In this document: positions 8,194 through 14,642 of the stretch, piece after piece
Numbering within the stretch: position 1 is the stretch's first letter
Layout: every line of letters begins with the position of its first letter
NCBI GenBank assembly: GCA_030618325.1
Contig: JAUXDP010000013.1
Location: 1-23,080, forward strand
Origin: Methylococcaceae bacterium
Lineage (GTDB): Bacteria > Pseudomonadota > Gammaproteobacteria > Methylococcales > Methylomonadaceae
DNA: 23,080 nt
Direction of reading: 5' to 3'
The notes under the pieces: generated by a model
Told to the model about the DNA's origin: nothing
The model's database searches: none
The model's input: the letters and a program-made list of their open reading frames with translations, nothing else
Position numbers and translations under genes: made by a program

Positions 8194-9126
8194 ATGAAAG
8201 CACTTTCAATCAGGAACTTGAGAAAAACCTATAAGGGTGGGTTCGAGGCATTAAAAGGGATAGCTCTGGATGTTGAGGAAGGTGACTTTTTTGCGCTACT
8301 AGGTCCCAATGGTGCTGGAAAATCTACGGCTATCGGTATTATTTGCTCGTTGGTCAATAAGACTAGTGGTTCTATTAAAGTTTTTGATGCCGATTTGAAT
8401 AAGGATCGCGAGTTGGTAAAAAGCTATATTGGCTTGGTACCCCAGGAAATAAATTTTAATCAATTTGAAACGGTTGAAGATATTCTACTTAATCAAGCTG
8501 GTTATTATGGCATCTCGCGCAAAAAAGCAAAACATAGGACAGAAATATGCTTAAAGCAGATGCAGCTATGGGATAGGCGTAATACAGTTTCCAGGCGTTT
8601 ATCAGGTGGCATGAAAAGAAGATTAATGATTGCGAGAGCTTTGGTGCATTCACCTCGATTATTAATTCTGGATGAACCTACAGCCGGTGTAGATATAGAA
8701 ATTCGTCGGTCCATGTGGGAACAGATGCGGGAAGTCAATGCCCAGGGAACCACAATTATTTTGACGACTCATTACTTGGAAGAAGCCGAAAACCTGTGCC
8801 GCAATATTGCTATTATCGATCATGGTAATATTGTAGAAAACTCGAAAATGAGTAGTTTACTTGCGCGTCTGAATGTTGATTATTTTGTTTTGGATTTGGC
8901 TGAATCCATAGCTATGGTTCCAGAGATACCTGGGTTTTCACTGGAACTGGAAGAGGATAGGTTGCTTAATGTTGCTGTACCGAAAGACCAAAGCTTAAAC
9001 CAATTATTCCAGGAATTATCTAAGAACAATATTCAGGTACTCAGTATGAAAAATAAATCTAACCGACTTGAGCAATTATTCATGGATCTGGTAACCCAAA
9101 ATCAAACAACACATGTCCATTCATGA
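8194..9126 (+). CDS. yadG: ABC-2 type exporter, ATP-binding subunit (YadG-like)
   Basis: ATPase subunit of an inner-membrane ABC exporter; closest remembered relative is E. coli YadG, whose substrate is not established. Motifs: Walker A GPNGAGKST (residues 37-45), Q-loop VPQE, signature LSGGM (136-140), Walker B LLILDEP (156-162), and the H-loop in TTHYLEEAE. The 310-residue length and the C-terminal tail ending QVLSMKNKSNRLEQLF match the YadG family rather than the shorter lipoprotein or CcmA types. The stop overlaps the next start (ATGA), so the two subunits are translationally coupled. The start codon has no visible ribosome binding site because the palindrome ends just 9 bases upstream. 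Confidence 0.92.
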   Translation: MKALSIRNLRKTYKGGFEALKGIALDVEEGDFFALLGPNGAGKSTAIGIICSLVNKTSGSIKVFDADLNKDRELVKSYIGLVPQEINFNQFETVEDILLNQAGYYGISRKKAKHRTEICLKQMQLWDRRNTVSRRLSGGMKRRLMIARALVHSPRLLILDEPTAGVDIEIRRSMWEQMREVNAQGTTIILTTHYLEEAENLCRNIAIIDHGNIVENSKMSSLLARLNVDYFVLDLAESIAMVPEIPGFSLELEEDRLLNVAVPKDQSLNQLFQELSKNNIQVLSMKNKSNRLEQLFMDLVTQNQTTHVHS

Positions 9127-9887
9127 AATATTCTATTGCTTTTAGAACTATTGTCTTCAAGGAAATTCGCAGATTCACCCGTATTTGGCCGCAAACTTTA
9201 TTACCGCCAGCCATTACCACATCTTTATATTTTCTGATCTTTGGAACTTTGATTGGTGAACGGATAGGGGATATTAAGGGCGCTAGCTATATGACGTATA
9301 TAGTACCCGGAGTCATTTTAATGTCGGTGATTAGCCATTCCTATGCGAATGTCGTGTCTTCTTTTTATTCTACAAAATTTCAAAAACATATCGAAGAGAT
9401 ATTAGTTGCACCGGTTCCCAACTGGGTGATTCTGGCTGGATATGTTTGTGGTGGGGTTGCCAGGGGCTTGTTGGTTGGTATGGTTGTTACGTCAATATCA
9501 CTATTATTTACCGAAATACCAGTAAATAATATTTGGATAGCATTGGCCGTTGTTTTATTAACATCTACTCTGTTTGCTCTGGCTGGATTTATAAATGCTG
9601 TGTTCGCTGATAGTTTTGATGCCATATCAATAATCCCAAATTTTGTACTAACTCCTCTAAGTTATCTGGGTGGAGTTTTTTATTCAGTATCCATGTTGCC
9701 TGAGATTTGGCAAAAAATCTCATTGGGCAATCCCATCCTGTATATGATTAATGCATTTCGTTACGGTCTTATCGGTATTACGGATGTAGACATACAATTT
9801 GCATTTGCGATAACAGGTGGCTTTATTTTGTTATTGATTATATTCAACCTGTATTTGTTACATAAAGGTGTGGGTATTAAGAATTAA
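9123..9887 (+). CDS. yadH: ABC-2 type exporter, permease subunit (YadH-like)
   Basis: Membrane subunit partnering the ATPase encoded immediately upstream. The 254-residue protein has about six hydrophobic segments and the ABC-2 family hallmarks: an N-terminal cytoplasmic helix KEIRRFTRIWPQTLLPP, the IVPGVILMSVISHSYANV segment, EEILVAPVPNWVILAGYV, and the C-terminal LTPLSYLGGVFYS...LPEIWQKISLGNPILYMINAFRYG signature. The sequence follows E. coli YadH closely from memory. It begins inside the yadG stop (ATGA). Its stop overlaps by 4 bases the stop of the convergent FNR-type regulator gene, leaving no room for an intergenic terminator. Exported substrate unknown. Confidence 0.92.
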   Translation: MKYSIAFRTIVFKEIRRFTRIWPQTLLPPAITTSLYFLIFGTLIGERIGDIKGASYMTYIVPGVILMSVISHSYANVVSSFYSTKFQKHIEEILVAPVPNWVILAGYVCGGVARGLLVGMVVTSISLLFTEIPVNNIWIALAVVLLTSTLFALAGFINAVFADSFDAISIIPNFVLTPLSYLGGVFYSVSMLPEIWQKISLGNPILYMINAFRYGLIGITDVDIQFAFAITGGFILLLIIFNLYLLHKGVGIKN

Positions 9888-10594
9888 GCCGCTTTGATGC
9901 CCTGCAGATGATGTAGGGCTTCCATATTTGTAATTTTGATATGTTTGTTGTTGACAGTAATTAAACCCTTTTTCTGGAATTTTTTGAGTAAGCGGCTAAC
10001 GGTCTCCAGAGCCAGTCCTAAATAATTACCAAGTTCTTGGCGGGAAAGAGTTAGTGTGAATTCAACCGTAGAAAATCCACGCCGCTGGTAACGACTAGAC
10101 AGGTTGAGCAGAAAATAAGCTAGCTTTTCGTCTGCAGGTCTTTTGCTAAGAACCATTTTGTTGTGATCATCGTTCATTTTTTCGCCGGCATGAAGCAATA
10201 ACTCCCTCATCAGTCCAGGGGCAATACTTGCTAATTCATCCCAATTATTTACCGGCAACTCGCAAAAGCTTAATGTTTCCAGGGCAATGACTGAGCAATT
10301 ATGGTGGTTTTTATGAATTCCATCAAAACCTAATAATTCACCTGGGAGGAGTATATCGAGAATATGTTCATTACCATGGGTGTCATTTGCGATTAATTTG
10401 GCTGTGCCGGATTTAATTGCCACTATGCTTTTAAACTCATCCCCTTCGCGGAGTATATAATCTCCACGCTGCAAAGTTTTTTTGCGTTTGATGACTTGAT
10501 CAAGATTATCAATTTCTTTCTTGGACAACCCACGAGGCAGACAGATAGAGTCAAGACTGCAATTATTACAATTTACCTCAGCGTTAATATTCAC
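9884..10594 (-). CDS. FNR/Anr-type oxygen-sensing transcription regulator
   Basis: Crp-Fnr family regulator, 236 residues. Cys9, Cys12 and Cys18 (spacing CX2CX5C, in CNNCSLDSICLP) plus Cys100 in HHNCSVIAL reproduce the four [4Fe-4S] ligands of E. coli FNR, so oxygen sensing is expected. A cyclic-nucleotide-like beta-barrel (about 35-125), dimerisation helix and a winged helix follow; the recognition helix LETVSRLLKKFQ carries Glu197, Ser200 and Arg201, the residues FNR uses to read TTGAT half-sites. The start is GTG at 10594 with a distant GGAAG upstream. It lies 74 bases after soxA in the same direction, so it may be read from the sox operon or its own promoter. Family assignment is firm; its regulon is not known. 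Confidence 0.9.
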   Translation of the reverse strand: MNINAEVNCNNCSLDSICLPRGLSKKEIDNLDQVIKRKKTLQRGDYILREGDEFKSIVAIKSGTAKLIANDTHGNEHILDILLPGELLGFDGIHKNHHNCSVIALETLSFCELPVNNWDELASIAPGLMRELLLHAGEKMNDDHNKMVLSKRPADEKLAYFLLNLSSRYQRRGFSTVEFTLTLSRQELGNYLGLALETVSRLLKKFQKKGLITVNNKHIKITNMEALHHLQGIKAA

Positions 10595-10627
10595 TTTTTT
10601 AAACTTCCAATTTTGGAGCTATCAAGG

Positions 10628-10633
10628 ATTATA
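10628..10633 (-). promoter_or_regulatory. Possible -10 box for the FNR-type gene
   Basis: TATAAT on the minus strand, 33 bases before the GTG start, in the 74-base soxA-fnr gap. No good -35 box is seen at normal spacing. A TTGAT half-site lies just downstream (TTGATAGCTCCAAA, about 10612-10625), but its second half poorly fits ATCAA, so autoregulation is only a suggestion. Confidence 0.3.
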
Positions 10634-10668
10634 ACCTCGTAAGATGATTTTTAGGATAAGTTTGTCAC

Positions 10669-11496
10669 TTATTTGCGAGTACTTGGGCCATTAAATGGGA
10701 TGCCATTACTCATAAAGCTTAAAAAATATTCTAAATGGCGTAACGCATCACTTTGTGCAGTAGGGATCTCAGCCCTGATTTGTTTGTGGCAACCAATAAT
10801 ACGGTGGTGCAGGGTGCCTATTTCCCCCCATTTTAAACGATAGGTTGGCCAATTGCTGGTATGGCCTAAGGATGGACTTAGCAAATCAGCACGAATTTTT
10901 TTGCCGGCATTTTGTACATGACAGCTAGAGCAGGAAAAGTTTAGTTGTCCCCGGCGTTGATAATAATACTGTTTACCTTGTTCATATGCTGCCAAGGCTA
11001 GGGGAGCAGATTCAGGGATTTTGATGTCTATCAGCTTGCCGCGAGAGGTGAAAGCTATATGGGCAAGTAATTGTGCGATCTCACCTTTCTGATAGGGTAG
11101 GGGGGCTTCATTATTCTTTTTACGGCATTGGTTAATTGCCAAAGCAAGGGTTATAACTTTGTTTTGAGTCCTATCCCATAGAGGGTATAAGTGGCTAATT
11201 GCAAGGCCTTTGTTTGGAAGACAATCTGAGTAATGTTTGTCATTTTTAAAAGGCGTATTGAATAAAGTTTCACCCTGCTCGATGGCTAATTCATAAGGTG
11301 GGAATTCTTCAATCGTTTGCCAAGATCCTCTGGCAATTTCATCAAGTGCATATATCCCATCAGCATAATCATTTAAGCTCAATTGAGGGAATAATTTTTC
11401 ATAATGTTGTTTGAATAATGCTTGATCTTGTTGTGGACTTGCTGAAGCTATAAAGGAAAATACTGCCATTAACAAGGAAAAGTGCCACACATTCAT
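10669..11496 (-). CDS. soxA: SoxA, monohaem c-type cytochrome subunit of SoxAX
   Basis: Periplasmic thiol-oxidising cytochrome that, with SoxX, couples thiosulfate to the SoxY cysteine. A signal peptide ends around residue 19 (FSFIASA). Only one CXXCH is present, Cys189-Ser-Ser-Cys192-His193; the catalytic haem ligand is Cys236 in IIGCHKQIRAE, matching the family's GCNKQIRA motif. Cys92 (SDCLPNKG) and Cys124 (NQCR) occupy the region where dihaem SoxA carries its first haem and probably form a disulfide instead. Thus it is the single-haem SoxA class. Length 275 is normal. The ATG overlaps the soxZ stop (ATGA). soxB does not follow. Confidence 0.95.
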   Translation of the reverse strand: MNVWHFSLLMAVFSFIASASPQQDQALFKQHYEKLFPQLSLNDYADGIYALDEIARGSWQTIEEFPPYELAIEQGETLFNTPFKNDKHYSDCLPNKGLAISHLYPLWDRTQNKVITLALAINQCRKKNNEAPLPYQKGEIAQLLAHIAFTSRGKLIDIKIPESAPLALAAYEQGKQYYYQRRGQLNFSCSSCHVQNAGKKIRADLLSPSLGHTSNWPTYRLKWGEIGTLHHRIIGCHKQIRAEIPTAQSDALRHLEYFLSFMSNGIPFNGPSTRK

Positions 11497-11801
11497 TTCA
11501 GTATTTTGTCTTGAGAGTCACTCTGCCCAAGGTTATCTTGCCAACTGATGTTGATTTTATCGCCCGCCTTACCACCTTTAAATTTGAAAGCAAAGTAGGG
11601 GTTTTTCGAGATACCCGCGCCCATAACTGAACTGGCAATAACTTTATCATTATGTTTGACGGTGAGTTCCTGAATGAAATGTGCTGGAATCAGGTTGCCT
11701 TGCTCATCTTTATTGCGTCCAGTTTCCATCGGATGGGCAATGAGTGTTCTAATCTGGGTTATTTCTTCAAATTGTTTAGTGCGTATTTTAATGCTAGACA
11801 T
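11493..11801 (-). CDS. soxZ: SoxZ, sulfur-carrier partner of SoxY
   Basis: Immunoglobulin-like subunit that pairs with SoxY to form the periplasmic carrier. The 102-residue product starts MSSIKIRTKQFEEITQIRTLIAHPMETGRN, typical SoxZ, and keeps AHFIQELTVKHNDK and NPYFAFKFKGGKAGDKINISWQDNLG. It has no signal peptide; SoxZ is normally exported together with Tat-targeted SoxY. I chose ATG 11801 because GGAGG lies 6 bases upstream; an in-frame ATG at 11816, inside soxY, would add five residues (MWRLI) and has no such signal. The gene overlaps soxA by 4 bases. Confidence 0.94.
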   Translation of the reverse strand: MSSIKIRTKQFEEITQIRTLIAHPMETGRNKDEQGNLIPAHFIQELTVKHNDKVIASSVMGAGISKNPYFAFKFKGGKAGDKINISWQDNLGQSDSQDKILK

Positions 11802-11803
11802 AA

Positions 11804-12274
11804 TTAACCTCCACATCCACCAATGGTAACTTTTACCATTTTCCGCTTGCGATAGTAGTTTTCACCCGCTTTTACAATCACAATAACATTACTGGTTTTA
11901 GCCATTTTTATTCTGGCTGAAACATAGGCTTCTGTTTCATCTGCTAAAGTAAATTGGGCAACTAGTGTGGCTGGGTTTTTTTCCACTAGAATGGTTAAGG
12001 TTTCTATATTCTCCAAATTACTGGTAATGATGATAGGTACTACAGCACCATTTTCAGCTATTCTCGGAATTTTGACTTGAATTTTATCGGTTTTAATGAA
12101 TTTCTGATTGCCAAATAATTGGTTTAATGTATCGTCCAATTGAGTTTGTTTAAAAATATTAGCAGGCCAGGCTGCTTGGGCGAGAATGGAATTGAAAAGA
12201 CTGCTGGTTGCCGTGGCAAAAAAGGCAGCATATTTAACAGACTTCAGAATAAAATTTCTGCGTGTTTCAAGCAT
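11804..12274 (-). CDS. soxY: SoxY, sulfur-carrier protein with C-terminal GGCGG arm
   Basis: Carries sulfur intermediates on the cysteine of a flexible C-terminal arm; here the product ends TIGGCGG with Cys154 third from the end, as in known SoxY. The N-terminus LETRRNFILKSVKYAAFFATA is a twin-arginine signal (RRNFI), expected since SoxYZ folds before export, with cleavage probably after AQA near residue 34. The remaining domain is the SoxY Ig-like fold with AENGAVVPIIITSN and the YYRKRKMVKVTIGG strand leading to the arm. Total 156 residues, normal. It begins 16 bases after soxX with a weak ribosome binding site, and its final codons double as the soxZ Shine-Dalgarno. Confidence 0.95.
   Translation of the reverse strand: MLETRRNFILKSVKYAAFFATATSSLFNSILAQAAWPANIFKQTQLDDTLNQLFGNQKFIKTDKIQVKIPRIAENGAVVPIIITSNLENIETLTILVEKNPATLVAQFTLADETEAYVSARIKMAKTSNVIVIVKAGENYYRKRKMVKVTIGGCGG
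11807..11812 (-). promoter_or_regulatory. soxZ ribosome binding site built from soxY terminal codons
   Basis: GGAGGT on the minus strand comes from the last two Gly codons (GGA GGT) of soxY, 6 bases or less before the soxZ ATG at 11801. The same bases encode the end of the functional GGCGG arm of SoxY. Confidence 0.8.
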
Positions 12275-12290
12275 GATTTTTCTAGAATTA

Positions 12291-12635
12291 TTATAAGTGC
12301 CAAATATAATCTACTATTTCATCAATTTCCTGTTCAGTCAAAATTTTGTTTTTACCAAACGGGGGCATACTGGTATCTGGGTTAAATAGGGTGGCATCCC
12401 ATATTTGTTGACGGAGCTGTTGCTTGCTGTTAAATTGTTTTCGTATTTCTTTTAGTGGTGGACCAATATTACCAGGGAATTCACCATCCTCAATTACATG
12501 ACAGGCCAGACAGTTACCTTTGTTGCGGGCAAAGGTCAGTTGTTTACCTCTAACGCTAGTTGTTTCGAAAGTAGTATTATTTTGTACCGAGCAGGACAAT
12601 AGAAAAAAAATACTTAGTAAAAATAAAAGTTTCAT
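12291..12635 (-). CDS. soxX: SoxX, monohaem cytochrome c subunit of SoxAX (possible lipoprotein)
   Basis: Small electron-accepting subunit of the SoxAX cytochrome. The haem site is Cys42-Leu-Ala-Cys45-His46, and Met90 in DTSMPPFGKNKILTEQEIDEIVDYI is the expected axial ligand, following the SoxX consensus GxxMPxFG. The signal sequence MKLLFLLSIFFLLSCS ends in a possible lipobox with Cys15; Leu at the -2 position is unusual, so lipidation is likely but not certain. Length is 114 residues, a short SoxX without extra domains. The ATG overlaps the thiE stop (ATGA), tying the sox genes to the thiamin genes. The monohaem SoxA downstream means a two-haem SoxAX complex. Confidence 0.92.
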   Translation of the reverse strand: MKLLFLLSIFFLLSCSVQNNTTFETTSVRGKQLTFARNKGNCLACHVIEDGEFPGNIGPPLKEIRKQFNSKQQLRQQIWDATLFNPDTSMPPFGKNKILTEQEIDEIVDYIWHL

Positions 12636-13249
12636 TCAAACAGTTTCTGATAGTTACGGGCTGATTGTTCTGGATTATCGGCAAAAACACCATCAATCGC
12701 AGCTAAAAAGTCAGCTCCAGCAGCAATTAGTGGCGCACTATTCTTGGGTGAAATTCCACCAATTGCAACGATAGGTATATGCAACTGTTGCTTAGCCAAA
12801 CGGAGGGTGTTGATGTGGGCTAAGGGTGCCAAGGGTTTGCTTGCGGATGGGAAAAACCGACCAAATGCAACATAGGTAGCCCCATTGTTTTGTGCGGTTA
12901 TTGCCCGTTGCATATCGTTATAACAAGAAACACCAATAATTGCATTCTGCGTTAAATTTTGTAGTGCATCAGATAATTGTCCATCATCTCGACCCAGATG
13001 AACGCCATCAGCGCCAATACGTGCTGCTAAATCAACATCATCATTAATAATCAGGGGGACATCATAGCTTCTACATATTTTAAGCAATTTGATTGCCAGT
13101 TTTTCGTCATCAACACGATGTTTGTCGCGATATTGGATTACAACAGCCCCACCTTTTATTGCCGCAGTCACTTCTTCGGTAACTTGTAATAGGGATTTGT
13201 TTTCAGGCTGAGTGATGGCATATAGCCCTTTTTTCGGGAAAACTGTCAT
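12632..13249 (-). CDS. thiE: Thiamin-phosphate synthase
   Basis: TIM-barrel enzyme joining HMP pyrophosphate and thiazole phosphate to thiamin phosphate. Recognisable blocks: GLYAIT, VVIQYRDK, LIINDDVDLAARIGADGVHLGRDD (diphosphate/Mg binding), IIGVSCYN, YVAFGRFFPSASKP (the equivalent of GPIFPTxTK), and PIVAIGGISPKN. The 205 residues match monofunctional ThiE. Its ATG overlaps the thiD stop by one base (TAATG) and its own stop overlaps soxX by four, so it is translationally embedded between thiD and the sox genes. A TenI-type non-synthase paralogue is less likely because the IxDD and GxxFP regions are kept. Confidence 0.93.
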   Translation of the reverse strand: MTVFPKKGLYAITQPENKSLLQVTEEVTAAIKGGAVVIQYRDKHRVDDEKLAIKLLKICRSYDVPLIINDDVDLAARIGADGVHLGRDDGQLSDALQNLTQNAIIGVSCYNDMQRAITAQNNGATYVAFGRFFPSASKPLAPLAHINTLRLAKQQLHIPIVAIGGISPKNSAPLIAAGADFLAAIDGVFADNPEQSARNYQKLFE

Positions 13250-14040
13250 TATTCCTGCATCCAGAACAACCGGTTAGGAATATGTTGTCCCTGGCCTGGG
13301 CTGTAAGCCTCATTTAGCGTATTCCAGGTATATTCCTGCGCTTCAAGTACGGCATGAAGAGGATCTAAGCCATGAGCAATTGAGGCGGCAATGCTCGCTG
13401 CTAGCGTACAACCAGAGCCATGATAGCTGGCTGGCAAGCGGTCCCAGTTGAAGCTTTCAATAAGCTTTTTCTGATGATATAGAAGATTAGTAACCTCTTG
13501 CGTATTTTCATGGGTTCCGGTAATCAACACATATTGACAGCCTTGACCTAGCAAAGATAAGCCACATTCATCCAGATTGTTAAGCCTTGTCAATTTACGA
13601 GCTTCCTCACTGTTAGGCGTTAGGACGGTTGTGTGAGGCAATAATTTGTGAAATATAGCATTAGATAGGTTGTCATTAGATAACGCTTTACCGCCCCCAG
13701 CCGCTAAAACTGGATCAAGAATAACAGGAATCTGTGGGTTTTCTACTAGAACTTGTTGTATCGCATTGCATATTTCAATGTCTCCAATCAAGCCAATTTT
13801 TATTGCTTTGACGGTGAAATCGGCTAATAGAGTTTTTGCTTGGCTGATAAAGTCATCAACTTGTTGGGGGATTAATTTCTTGACGTTGCGAGTGTCCTGC
13901 TCTGTCAACGCAGTGATGACATTACAAGCGTGACATTGATGGCTTACCAGGGTTTCTATATCTGCCTGGATACCCGCACCACCGCTTGGGTCATGGCCAG
14001 AAAAGCAAAGTACAGTTGGTTTTATTGATGTGATCGTCAC
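13249..14040 (-). CDS. thiD: Hydroxymethylpyrimidine/phosphomethylpyrimidine kinase
   Basis: Phosphorylates HMP to HMP-P and HMP-PP for thiamin synthesis. Ribokinase-like fold: LCFSGHDPSGGAGIQADIETL at the N-terminus, VLDPVLAAGGG, TVLTPNSEEARKL, YVLITGTHENTQEV, and the catalytic-Asp/anion-hole region SYHGSGCTLAASIAASIAHG near residue 205-225. 263 residues, a monofunctional ThiD. The start is GTG at 14040, supported by AAGGAG 7 bases upstream; no ATG competes. It is the first gene of the tightly packed thiD-thiE-soxXYZA unit. I see no THI-box/TPP riboswitch upstream; that region is instead occupied by a decayed gene and a palindromic element, so its promoter is unclear. Confidence 0.94.
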   Translation of the reverse strand: MTITSIKPTVLCFSGHDPSGGAGIQADIETLVSHQCHACNVITALTEQDTRNVKKLIPQQVDDFISQAKTLLADFTVKAIKIGLIGDIEICNAIQQVLVENPQIPVILDPVLAAGGGKALSNDNLSNAIFHKLLPHTTVLTPNSEEARKLTRLNNLDECGLSLLGQGCQYVLITGTHENTQEVTNLLYHQKKLIESFNWDRLPASYHGSGCTLAASIAASIAHGLDPLHAVLEAQEYTWNTLNEAYSPGQGQHIPNRLFWMQE

Positions 14041-14141
14041 TCTGTTGCTCCTTGGCTAGAATTTCTCTTCATAGATGGGCTTTTTACTAATAATTTTGTT
14101 GTGGAATAACAGTGATCAATGAAATCTTCAAAGTCTACTAA
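14037..14141 (-). pseudogene. Possible C-terminal tail of the Fic-domain relic
   Basis: Reading the minus strand from the palindromic element gives an open frame LVDFEDFIDHCYSTTKLL, continuing to a TGA at 14039-14037 that overlaps the thiD GTG (GTGA). If the 160-bp element plus one TA is removed, this frame joins the Fic-like frame on the other side exactly in register (codons CCG ATC TTA TTA GTA GAC). Fic-domain proteins often end with a similar F-x-x-F...T-x-x-L helix. The joining is arithmetic from the sequence; the homology of this tail is an inference. Confidence 0.45.
14048..14053 (-). promoter_or_regulatory. Ribosome binding site for thiD GTG start
   Basis: AAGGAG on the minus strand, 7 bases before GTG 14040. 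It decides the start codon of thiD. Confidence 0.75.
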
Positions 14142-14143
14142 TA

Positions 14144-14303
14144 TACTTCACGCGGTCACGGATGCGGTTTTCTATCGGTTGGTTTTTGCCGATAGACTGC
14201 GTTGCTAAAATAGTTGCGTAGCCTGCTATGCGCCCATTTCAGCGCCTTGCTATCAACAAAAATCAACGCGTTATAAAATCCGCATCCGTGACCGCGCGAA
14301 GTA
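14144..14303. mobile_element. 160-bp MITE-like palindromic element flanked by TA duplication
   Basis: Terminal inverted repeats at 14142-14167 and 14280-14305 match at 25 of 26 bases including the flanking TA (core CGCGGTCACGGATGCGG). Removing one TA, the element proper is 14144-14303 with ends TACTTC...GAAGTA. An inner hairpin, TCTATCGG (14171-14178) with CCGATAGA (14189-14196), lies near the left end. It contains no coding potential of its own. The TA-target signature and length fit a non-autonomous element moved by a transposase encoded elsewhere; the family is not identified. It interrupts the Fic-like relic between its domain body and a candidate C-terminal tail. Confidence 0.72.
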
Positions 14304-14305
14304 TA

Positions 14306-14636
14306 AGATCGGTTTTGGCCAAGCTCCAGTTTTCTTGCTGATCTGGCTAGTAGCAAGTTGGTATTTGCCAAGTAACGTTGTATAGGTTTTTCGTTCTTCG
14401 TTGGGATTTACAAAGGGTAGTAAACCAGCACGTAGAACCAGAAAATTTGCCAGTAACTTCTCTATAGACCATTGCCATCCCCAAAAGGAAAAGGGTGGGT
14501 AGGCTATATAGCGAGCGGTGAGTATAAAATTCGCGCATTAAGTCTGTCATATCACCGGGAAGTGTGTATTGGATATAAATTTGGTCGTTGTTTTTCGTTA
14601 CATTACAAGTACCATTGGGCTTATATAATAGTGATA
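14306..14636 (-). pseudogene. Decayed Fic-domain (putative AMP-transferase) gene remnant
   Basis: Three frames together spell a Fic protein. First frame: KPNGTCNVTKNNDQIYIQYT then LPGDMTDLMREFYT, typical of the region before the Fic core. Second frame at 14497-14468: HPFPFGDGNG, where a 6-base tandem repeat (CCTTTT twice) adds two residues; without it the motif is the canonical HPFGDGNG. Third frame: LLANFLVLRAGLLPFVNPNE, ERKTYTTLLGKYQLATSQIS, KKTGAWPKP, which follows the Fic motif in family members; a one-base deletion after GGT explains the shift and would restore the motif Arg. A deletion also shortens the helix before HPF. The N-terminal part is missing beyond the 123-bp element at 14643. 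Non-functional as it stands. Confidence 0.72.
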
Positions 14637-14642
14637 TTTAAG

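Noticed and set aside
10480..10530. TTGAT/ATCAA pairs resembling FNR sites
   Set aside because: They lie inside the FNR-type coding region and the spacers are 6 or 7 bases rather than 4.
11802..11816. Longer soxZ start at ATG 11816
   Set aside because: It lies within soxY before the GGAGG signal; the ATG at 11801 has ideal spacing and the typical SoxZ N-terminus.
14041..14141. A TPP riboswitch upstream of thiD
   Set aside because: No THI-box-like CTGAGA or ACCTGA arrangement was seen on the minus strand; the region reads instead as an open frame and element flank.
14156..14371. 71-codon minus-strand ORF
   Set aside because: It runs through the palindromic element and only the element ends create the frame; its first part uses a different frame from the Fic relic.
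14347..14550. 67-codon minus-strand ORF as an intact gene
   Set aside because: It starts inside the Fic relic and leaves the homologous frame after the LMREFYT segment, so it is a frameshifted remnant, not a gene.
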